Origin: a virus
Virus record (IMG/VR): IMGVR_UViG_3300038954_000279
Span: 1-39,048 of that record
DNA length: 39,048 bases
Strand: one strand, 5' to 3'
Positions 22,276 to 27,063 of this stretch are shown piece by piece. How positions within the stretch are numbered: the stretch's first letter is position 1; each line of letters begins with the position of its first letter. The notes under the pieces were generated by a model. The model was not told where the DNA came from. It made no database searches and saw only the letters and a program-made list of their open reading frames with translations. The position numbers were made by a program, and so were the translations under genes.

Positions 22276-23052
22276 TTATTCGAAAAGAATTGTCTGGTCT
22301 GGTAAAGTTTTGCTTGTTTTCTTTTCTCTTATCCACCACCAAAACATATCTTCTCCGTTTTCCCATTTTTCCATATTCCAGCTGTCTTTTTTATTTTCAT
22401 ATAACCGGTTAAACGCTTTAATAAAATTTTTAGTATAGACAGGATATTCTTTCGTCTCTCTCTCTCTCTCTCTCTTCGGTTTCATAGGACAAAATAAACA
22501 ACCTATTCGCTTATATCCTTTATCGTAAAGTTTGCAATATTTCAAATTATATTTATTTATATATTCCCAGACATCGTCATCTGTAAAATCTATAATTGGA
22601 TGTAAATACCTTTTGGTTTTATCTTTTATGCAAAATTCTACCTGTTTTCTTCCAGCACGTTTATTGCTTTCAGCTTTTCTTATTCCTGTTATAACTAATC
22701 TTCCACCTCCACCGGTCTCTTTATATTCTGAACAACACCACCTTGCTTGCCTAAGAGGAAAACCCTTTTCAGATAAACGAATTAAAAAAGGTATTTCAGG
22801 TCTATCTATTGTAATATTTGTATAATTTTTCTTCATAAAATATATCACTTCCGGAGGATCTATCGTTGTAAGAGAATGATGTCCATCAAATTTTACTCCA
22901 GCCCTTTTAACTATATCATATAATACAATACTGTCTTTTCCACCACTGAAAGCAAGGTAATACCCTTCAGGCGGCTCTAAATCTTGTATAATTTGTATAG
23001 CATTTTTTTCTTTGTCAACAAAATTGAATAAAGTTTTCTCTTGCAAGCTCAT
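22276..23052 (-). CDS. PAPS reductase / DndC-like ATP-pyrophosphatase
   Basis: The 258-residue protein has the PP-loop LAFSGGKDSIVLYDIVKRAG (SGGKDS 36-41), a Cys pair region RWCCSEYKETGGGG, ITGIRKAES, and a C-terminal CLFCPMKP motif. This is the phosphoadenosine phosphosulfate reductase family form carried by many phages and related to DndC, which uses ATP to activate sulfur chemistry, possibly on DNA or tRNA. A (GA)10 tract at 22455-22475 encodes RERERE in frame. It lies between the two cassette arrays. The substrate cannot be told. Confidence 0.75.
   Translation of the reverse strand: MSLQEKTLFNFVDKEKNAIQIIQDLEPPEGYYLAFSGGKDSIVLYDIVKRAGVKFDGHHSLTTIDPPEVIYFMKKNYTNITIDRPEIPFLIRLSEKGFPLRQARWCCSEYKETGGGGRLVITGIRKAESNKRAGRKQVEFCIKDKTKRYLHPIIDFTDDDVWEYINKYNLKYCKLYDKGYKRIGCLFCPMKPKRERERETKEYPVYTKNFIKAFNRLYENKKDSWNMEKWENGEDMFWWWIREKKTSKTLPDQTILFE
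22455..22475. repeat. (TC)10 dinucleotide tract in coding sequence
   Basis: An uninterrupted dinucleotide run (GA on the coding strand) inside the PAPS-reductase-like gene. A change of one unit would shift the frame about 60 codons before the normal stop, so it is a candidate contingency (phase-variable) tract. Confidence 0.85.
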
Positions 23053-23081
23053 TTATATTTCTTTAAAAATCTTTTTATTAT

Positions 23082-23267
23082 TTAATATAATCTGTTTTCT
23101 TTGGTTCTATTCTCATTTAATTCATCTTTTATTTTGACCATTGCTTGAGTTAATGTATCAAAGTCTGGACAAACACCATAAACATAATCAAGGTTATCAG
23201 ATGACTCTCTTTCAATATAATCTATTGCTTTCCATAAACACTTTATTGCTTCTTCAGTAGTTTCCAT
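23082..23267 (-). CDS. Array I last gene: small acidic protein
   Basis: The 61-residue product METTEEAIKCLWKAIDYIER... has AAGGAG eight bases before ATG 23267 (an earlier ATG at 23273 is too close to it). It is helical and acidic. It follows site I-9 but no attC-like site follows it, the same situation as the last gene of array II. Confidence 0.5.
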   Translation of the reverse strand: METTEEAIKCLWKAIDYIERESSDNLDYVYGVCPDFDTLTQAMVKIKDELNENRTKENRLY

Positions 23268-23294
23268 AATCATTTCTCCTTTAAAATATTTCTG

Positions 23295-23344
23295 AAAACG
23301 TCCGCAAATAAGCAATGTTTTAATGGCGTTATAATCGCTGTTGT
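23295..23344 (-). repeat. attC-like site I-9 (arm-mismatched hybrid)
   Basis: 50 bp, short form. Left arm GCAAATAAGC equals that of site I-2, but the right arm is TTATAATCGC, which would pair with GCGATTATAA and not with this left arm. The left box is AAAAC. It cannot form the normal outer stem. Confidence 0.65.
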
Positions 23345-23351
23345 GTGATAG

Positions 23352-23621
23352 TTACTCGGCTTCTTTATTTTCAAGCAATTTATTCAACGCCTTTACATCA
23401 TCTGACGTAAGGTATATTTTTGCGTAATTGTCTTTGCCTATGCCCACAATAACCTCAAAATGTTCAATAATATGTTTAATTTTTGTTGGTGCTAACATAT
23501 CATCACAGACAAAAAGTTTTTCGTCTCCTTCGTGATTGTCATTTTTTACGCTTCTACGCAATATCTCATGTAAGAGTACCTTTGTGTCGATGTCTTTAAT
23601 TAAAAATGTTTCTTTGCTCAT
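23352..23621 (-). CDS. Array I cassette 9: hypothetical protein
   Basis: The 89-residue protein (MSKETFLIKDIDTKVLLHEI...) is soluble alpha/beta with HIIEHFEVIVGIGKDNYAKI. Its ATG overlaps the end of cassette 8, which is translated through the attC-like site, so the two may be coupled. AAAGGAGG lies upstream. No family is recognised. Confidence 0.5.
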   Translation of the reverse strand: MSKETFLIKDIDTKVLLHEILRRSVKNDNHEGDEKLFVCDDMLAPTKIKHIIEHFEVIVGIGKDNYAKIYLTSDDVKALNKLLENKEAE

Positions 23622-23893
23622 TTTGAGCCTCCTTTTATTTTATTTAAGCCGAGTAATTTCACACAACGTTTGCGGATGTACGAAGTTATGCGAAGCATAA
23701 TTTGGGTGAGGCTGGTAATCCAGCCGAACCGTACATTCGCTGTTGTGCGATGGTTAAACTTTTTACTTTCGTAAAAGTATGAAATTGTTGTCTTCCCACA
23801 ACGTGGACAAGGAAAATCTATAATTGCATTATTTCTTTCAATTTCTGGAATAAGATACCGACACCTTGGATTCGGGCATTGAAACAATTTCAT
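23618..23893 (-). CDS. Array I cassette 8: zinc-ribbon protein read fully through attC
   Basis: The first 55 residues (MKLFQCPNPRCRYLIPEIE... FPCPRCGKTTISYF) are a compact four-Cys zinc ribbon. With no stop, translation continues as HRTTANVRFGWITSLTQIML through all 84 bp (28 codons) of site I-8 and ends in an ATGA overlap with cassette 9. The attC-derived tail is basic. The tail may be dispensable or may serve translational coupling. Confidence 0.55.
   Translation of the reverse strand: MKLFQCPNPRCRYLIPEIERNNAIIDFPCPRCGKTTISYFYESKKFNHRTTANVRFGWITSLTQIMLRITSYIRKRCVKLLGLNKIKGGSK
23663..23746 (-). repeat. attC-like site I-8
   Basis: 84 bp. Outer stem GCGGATGTACG/CGTACATTCGC, two inner hairpins (TTATGC-GAA-GCATAA and GGCTGG-TAAT-CCAGCC), conserved TTTGGG between them. 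Boxes ACAAC/GTTGT intact. Confidence 0.85.
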
Positions 23894-23922
23894 ATTTTAT
23901 CTCCTAAAAGTTTAACTTTCGC

Positions 23923-23998
23923 ACAACGTCCACGGCTATACGAAGTTGGCGAATCCAATTTGGGCGAAGCGTAAGCGTAGCCGTATAGCCGTTGTTGT
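23923..23998 (-). repeat. attC-like site I-7
   Basis: 76 bp. Stem CGGCTATACG/CGTATAGCCG, inner hairpin TTGGCGAATCCAA, TTTGGGCGAAGC, and boxes ACAAC/GTTGT. Confidence 0.85.
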
Positions 23999-24015
23999 AC
24001 GCTGTAACAAAACAT

Positions 24016-24288
24016 TCAATATTTCCCTGTCCAAGAACAATTATGAAGTTCATTCGTATTAACAATTTTAAATCCCCATCTGTAAGAAAATGGTGAAATA
24101 TTATCATTTGGTTTTTCATCGATTATTAAAAAGCCTTTTTTATGAACACACCATGTTTTACCAAACTGAACAAAGCCTAATGTTTTTCTAAATATCGGTA
24201 ACAAATAAAACCCGAACGAATAACGTGAATGATGCCCCCATATAATAGGTGATATTTTCATAATTGTTCTATATATTTTTTTTAACAT
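24016..24288 (-). CDS. Array I cassette 7: basic hypothetical protein
   Basis: From ATG 24288 (AAGGAG upstream) the 90-residue product is MLKKIYRTIMKISPIIWGHH... ending NELHNCSWTGKY. It is basic and aromatic-rich, with an N-terminal amphipathic stretch. The frame extends upstream into site I-6, but that part is attC sequence and is excluded. No family is recognised. Confidence 0.5.
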   Translation of the reverse strand: MLKKIYRTIMKISPIIWGHHSRYSFGFYLLPIFRKTLGFVQFGKTWCVHKKGFLIIDEKPNDNISPFSYRWGFKIVNTNELHNCSWTGKY

Positions 24289-24316
24289 GTTTAATCTCCT
24301 TGTTTTGTTATTGCGT

Positions 24317-24365
24317 ACAACGTTTGCGGATAACCGAAGTTTTAATTTCATTTATTTGCTGTTGT
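24317..24365 (-). repeat. attC-like site I-6 (arm-mismatched hybrid)
   Basis: 49 bp, short form. Left arm GCGGATAACCG, right arm TTTATTTGC. The right arm is the partner of the left arms of I-2 and I-9 (GCAAATAA), not of this site. Centre GAAGTTTTAATTTC is conserved. Confidence 0.7.
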
Positions 24366-24767
24366 ACGATCGTTATTGGCCTGCCTCTTGGCTATGATTT
24401 CAAAAGAACTTAAGGCCGGGCGGGCGTGTAACTCATAACCGACACACCATAACCTGAGAAGTCCGCTCTTTGGTAAACAATCGATATTCCATGACATAAC
24501 AGGCAATGTTTTAGGAAGTGGGCTTGAATACAAATCACCATAACCACCAATACCGTTAATGTGTATTACATCACTGCACCCAGATAAACGACAAATTGCC
24601 TTGTCAGAACGGACTGCAACAAAGTCCATCAATCGGTATCCGCTGCCATGAAGTGGTTTAGCCCGGCCCGGCAAAATTACTAAAGAGTCAAATTCTCCTA
24701 TATCTTCATTCCACTTGCGGCATGGCAATTGTTCAAAATCCTTTTTACTCATTTCGTTAATATTCAT
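24348..24767 (-). CDS. Array I cassette 6: hypothetical protein
   Basis: The 139-residue protein (MNINEMSKKDFEQLPCRKWN...) is the largest cassette product. It has VILPGRAKPLHGSGYRLMDF and MSWNIDCLPKSGLLRLWC. I do not know the family, although the beta-rich, Gly/Pro-rich middle resembles phage proteins that accompany lipoprotein or DUF clusters. The last residues (NDRTTANK) are attC-encoded. Its GC content is higher than neighbouring cassettes, suggesting a separate origin. Confidence 0.55.
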   Translation of the reverse strand: MNINEMSKKDFEQLPCRKWNEDIGEFDSLVILPGRAKPLHGSGYRLMDFVAVRSDKAICRLSGCSDVIHINGIGGYGDLYSSPLPKTLPVMSWNIDCLPKSGLLRLWCVGYELHARPALSSFEIIAKRQANNDRTTANK

Positions 24768-24776
24768 AATTCCTCC

Positions 24777-25109
24777 TTATAGGGCCAATAATGTCGTACA
24801 ACGTTTGCGACTATCTGACGTTTTAATGTCGGATAGTCGCTGTTGTATGACGTTGGCAGGTATTTTGTTTTTATCAATTAACTTACCTATAAATGGCAAA
24901 TTTAATAATATTCTGTTTTTCAATTCTTCAAATCTTGCGCATAATAACCAACACCTGAAAGCATAGGACTGATAAATAATATTTATACTTTCATCAGAAA
25001 CAAATCCTGTTTTTACTCCATTTTCAATTTTAATTTCAACTGCTTCTGGAAGATTTATTTCGATAAAATTGATAACTTCATTTTTCTGTTCTTCTGTTAA
25101 ATTTGCCAT
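24777..25109 (-). CDS. Array I cassette 5: protein read fully through attC
   Basis: The first 85 residues (MANLTEEQKNEVINFIEINL...) are soluble with an acidic N-terminal helix and a hydrophobic helix (SYAFRCWLLCARFEELK). The final 25 residues (VIQQRLSDIKTSDSRKR, then CTTLLAL) are encoded by site I-5. The stop comes 9 bp before cassette 6 begins, so termination and reinitiation would be coupled. No family is recognised. Confidence 0.5.
   Translation of the reverse strand: MANLTEEQKNEVINFIEINLPEAVEIKIENGVKTGFVSDESINIIYQSYAFRCWLLCARFEELKNRILLNLPFIGKLIDKNKIPANVIQQRLSDIKTSDSRKRCTTLLAL
24798..24846 (-). repeat. attC-like site I-5
   Basis: 49 bp, short form with a perfect stem: GCGACTATCTGAC with GTCGGATAGTCGC. 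Centre GTTTTAAT. Entirely within the frame of cassette 5. Confidence 0.85.
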
Positions 25110-25129
25110 TTATTTTTCTCCTGCCAATG

Positions 25130-25321
25130 TTACACAACGTCCTGCGAACAGATGTTTATTTTTTCTTCACCGAATTTTTCATTTGCGACTTCCTCACAAG
25201 CATAAACAATATGTTTTATTCTATCTGGATTCACCATTTCCGCATAAGTAATATCGTGTGATACTTCTTGTCGCAAATCCTCAAGAGTTTTACATTTTTG
25301 ATAACTTTCTTTGTATGTCAT
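25130..25321 (-). CDS. Array I cassette 4: small protein
   Basis: The 63-residue product (MTYKESYQKCKTLEDLRQEV...) is acidic and helical. It ends KINICSQDVV, with the last residues read from half site I-4. GAGGTG lies upstream. Only half an attC-like site separates it from cassette 5. Confidence 0.5.
   Translation of the reverse strand: MTYKESYQKCKTLEDLRQEVSHDITYAEMVNPDRIKHIVYACEEVANEKFGEEKINICSQDVV
25134..25152 (-). repeat. Half attC-like site I-4
   Basis: Only ACAAC-GTCC-TGCGAACAG is present; the complementary arm and second box are missing and the gene sequence continues instead. It marks a lost cassette junction. Confidence 0.55.
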
Positions 25322-25350
25322 AAAATCACCTCTTTAAAAATAAATATTGT

Positions 25351-25434
25351 ATAACGTTCGCAGTTATGAGAAGTCGGCTTTAGCCGATTTGGACGGAGCA
25401 ATCTATGATTGCGAAGTCTCATAACTGCTGTTGT
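25351..25434 (-). repeat. attC-like site I-3
   Basis: 84 bp. Box ATAAC instead of ACAAC, then GTTC-GCAGTTATGAG paired with CTCATAACTGC, inner hairpin TCGGCTTTAGCCGA, TTTGGACGGAGC, and right box GTTGT. Confidence 0.8.
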
Positions 25435-25448
25435 CAGATAGTCACGGT

Positions 25449-25619
25449 TTAGTCTTTTATAAACTCTTCCGTTTTTACGATTGCCACACCCTCTTTAAGT
25501 TCAGCACTGTCTGTTGTTACGATTATTTTGCAATGAGGGTGACCATTTTTATTGAGCCATTTTATAAGGGGCTTTGCCGCCTTTAACATACTGTCTGATT
25601 GCTTTCTTGATATTACCAT
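25449..25619 (-). CDS. Array I cassette 3: small conserved-looking protein
   Basis: The 56-residue product (MVISRKQSDSMLKAAKPLIK, WLNKNGHPHCKIIVTTDSAE) matches a widespread small phage and plasmid protein pattern, 'PLIKWLNxNxHPHxxIxVTxxxAEL', whose role is unknown. GGAGTTATCA precedes ATG 25619. The stop is 15 bp before site I-3. Confidence 0.6.
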   Translation of the reverse strand: MVISRKQSDSMLKAAKPLIKWLNKNGHPHCKIIVTTDSAELKEGVAIVKTEEFIKD

Positions 25620-25658
25620 TGATAACTCCTTATTTTATATTTTAAACCGTGATTTCTG

Positions 25659-25707
25659 AAAACGTCCGCAAATAAGCAATGTTTTAATTTCGTTTATTTG
25701 CTGTTGT
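25659..25707 (-). repeat. attC-like site I-2
   Basis: 49 bp. Stem GCAAATAAG with TTTATTTGC, centre CAATGTTTTAATTTC. Left box AAAAC. Its two arms reappear singly in sites I-6 and I-9. Confidence 0.75.
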
Positions 25708-25920
25708 ACGATGGACTTGCCACATTTTCAAAAGTGTTTTTAAAAACAAAAAAAATACCTTAAGAATTTGCCCCGGGTAAACAAAAAATGCTCCGTAGGT
25801 TGCAGTATCGTGCCCGCAGTAGGGACAATACTTCCCGAAAAAGACACTTCCGGAATGGCAAAAACAAACCCTTAAAGGTAAATCATTTCCATTCAAAATT
25901 CTTTTTATTTTCAAATTCAT
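25684..25920 (-). CDS. Array I cassette 2: zinc-ribbon plus hydrophobic segment
   Basis: The 78-residue protein (MNLKIKRILNGNDLPLRVCF...) has CFCHSG and CPYCGHD, a four-ligand ribbon, then a hydrophobic stretch ILKVFFLFLKTLLKMW that could associate with membrane. The end VHRTTANKRN is attC-encoded, and the stop lies within site I-2. Confidence 0.55.
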   Translation of the reverse strand: MNLKIKRILNGNDLPLRVCFCHSGSVFFGKYCPYCGHDTATYGAFFVYPGQILKVFFLFLKTLLKMWQVHRTTANKRN

Positions 25921-25948
25921 AAATTCTCTTATGTGATAAATCTTTCAC

Positions 25949-26098
25949 ACAACGTTTGCGATTATGCGAAGTTGCCGAGTTCATTTCCACAAACTGGACA
26001 ATATTTCAAACCCCAATCCCACTTATTACACAAATCTTTTGTTTTAGCACAACAACTCGGCAATTTAAGGAGCTTGTCTCCCTCATAATCGCTGTTGT
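25949..26098 (-). repeat. attC-like site I-1, long form
   Basis: 150 bp. Stem GCGATTATG/CATAATCGC, inner stem TTGCCGAGTT/AACTCGGCAA, and a coding loop holding the C-terminal zinc ribbon of cassette 1. Same design as long site II-2. Confidence 0.8.
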
Positions 26099-26228
26099 CG
26101 GATCGTTCGAGGAGGCCATTAACAATTTTTATAGTTTCCTCAAAATCAAACCCGCTAATTAATGTGTCATCACCTATATTATGACGATACTGCCTTTGTG
26201 CTTTGTACAATATTTTGGGTACTTTCAT
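25962..26228 (-). CDS. Array I cassette 1: protein with attC-encoded zinc-ribbon tail
   Basis: The 88-residue product (MKVPKILYKAQRQYRHNIGD...) continues LLERSDNSDYEGDKLLKLPS and then a ribbon with C-C...C near DLCNKWDWGLKYCPVCGNEL. Everything from ERSDNSDY on is encoded in site I-1; the stop TAA is formed by the attC stem. GAGGAGGAATAA precedes the ATG. Its 5' flank (GTTGTCGGACATTCGAGGAGG) and the inverted copy at 26096-26117 bracket the gene. It is paralogous to the cassette at 19571. Confidence 0.6.
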   Translation of the reverse strand: MKVPKILYKAQRQYRHNIGDDTLISGFDFEETIKIVNGLLERSDNSDYEGDKLLKLPSCCAKTKDLCNKWDWGLKYCPVCGNELGNFA

Positions 26229-26249
26229 TTATTCCTCCTCGAATGTCCG

Positions 26250-26299
26250 ACAACTACAATTATACGTACTTCGCTTTTTTTCAGAAAAGCGTTATTATA
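26250..26299 (-). repeat. Array I leader, attI-like or degenerate attC
   Basis: The same 50-base sequence as at 20222-20271 except one base. It contains ACAAC-TACAATTATACG and the hairpin CGCTTTT/AAAAGCG. Here an extra GCTGTTGT lies at 26317-26324, so the whole 26250-26324 could be a degenerate attC-like site whose right box overlaps the promoter -35 (TTGACAACA). Confidence 0.6.
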
Positions 26300-26327
26300 A
26301 TATACTAATTTTTATTGCTGTTGTCAA
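26299..26327 (-). promoter_or_regulatory. Array I promoter
   Basis: TTGACA, 17 bases, TATATT on the minus strand. The last bases of the -35 box are part of ACAAC (TTGACAACAGC), the attC-type box. It reads into the leader and cassette 1. Confidence 0.75.
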
Positions 26328-26367
26328 GTTTTTTTATTTTTTTCCCGCAAAATGGACAAAATAACAT
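26305..26367 (-). CDS. 20-residue zinc-knuckle mini-protein
   Basis: MLFCPFCGKKIKKLDNSNKN has a CPFCGKK knuckle and a TTTGAGGA ribosome-binding site. Its end overlaps the array I promoter. It could be a real mini-gene or the start of a zinc-ribbon gene whose rest was lost when the array arrived. Confidence 0.35.
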   Translation of the reverse strand: MLFCPFCGKKIKKLDNSNKN

Positions 26368-26370
26368 TCC

Positions 26371-26490
26371 TCAAAAATAATACTTTATATTTTTAATATA
26401 TTTATGTTTTTCTTTTTTGTAAAAGTATGCTCTTACTGCTATATACGTTACTGTCAAAATCCATATAATAAATAATATCAATAGTGTCAT
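26371..26490 (-). CDS. 39-residue single-pass membrane peptide
   Basis: MTLLILFIIWILTVTYIAVR is a membrane helix, followed by a basic tail (YFYKKEKHKYIKNIKYYF). Its ATG overlaps the stop of the exonuclease gene (ATGA). Function unknown. Confidence 0.45.
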   Translation of the reverse strand: MTLLILFIIWILTVTYIAVRAYFYKKEKHKYIKNIKYYF

Positions 26491-27020
26491 TTTGAAAATA
26501 TATAATGAGTTATTTCACGTAAAGCAAGTACATCATTTCTGCTGTTATGGAACTCAGTTATATTTCCTCCTATATTTTTTTTGTATACTGATTCAAGTGA
26601 ATATTTACGTTTTTCCCCGGCTTTTACGTTTTTTCCTTGATAATATGCCGATCCGTCAAAAAAGTGGTAGTCAATATAATCGAATAAATTTTTACCGATT
26701 CTGTCCATTGCTTTATATATAAATGGAATGTCAAGATGTCCATTCCAAGTTACCGGAATAATATCCGAATATTTTTGAATATCTACAACCAAACATTTCA
26801 TAATTTCCCTTATGTCGGTGCCGGAAGTAAAATTATCAAATTTATTTATTTCCATAGCTGCAGAATCGATATTTAAGGAATTTTCTATTTTTGCCCGGCG
26901 GGTTCGGAATAATAGTACTCTGTCTTCTAAATAATCCTCAAGTAAATACGATATTTCGAGTATGTCGTTTTTACAGTGATTAATTCCGGTCGTTTCGATA
27001 TCTAAATATAATAAATACAT
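26487..27020 (-). CDS. DnaQ-like 3'-5' exonuclease
   Basis: The 177-residue protein shows the DEDD exonuclease motifs: ExoI YLLYLDIETTGINH (Asp7, Glu9), ExoII NGHLDIPFIYKAMDRI, and ExoIII FHNSRNDVLALREI. A metal-dependent 3'-5' exonuclease acting on DNA or RNA is expected; phages use such enzymes for proofreading or host DNA/RNA turnover. No polymerase gene is in the window. AAGGAGAAG lies upstream of ATG 27020. Confidence 0.75.
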   Translation of the reverse strand: MYLLYLDIETTGINHCKNDILEISYLLEDYLEDRVLLFRTRRAKIENSLNIDSAAMEINKFDNFTSGTDIREIMKCLVVDIQKYSDIIPVTWNGHLDIPFIYKAMDRIGKNLFDYIDYHFFDGSAYYQGKNVKAGEKRKYSLESVYKKNIGGNITEFHNSRNDVLALREITHYIFSK

Positions 27021-27063
27021 TCACTTCTCCTTCGTTTAACATAATAATTTTAGTAAAACAGTT

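Noticed and set aside
23904-24119. 71-codon minus-strand frame over site I-7
   Set aside because: It overlaps the better supported cassette at 24016-24288 in another frame and otherwise translates the attC-like site; no ribosome-binding site.
17941-26324. The repeats as simple intrinsic terminators or REP elements
   Set aside because: They lack T tracts, keep fixed ACAAC/GTTGT ends with asymmetric spacers, vary only in the middle, and separate single genes, which fits attC sites much better.
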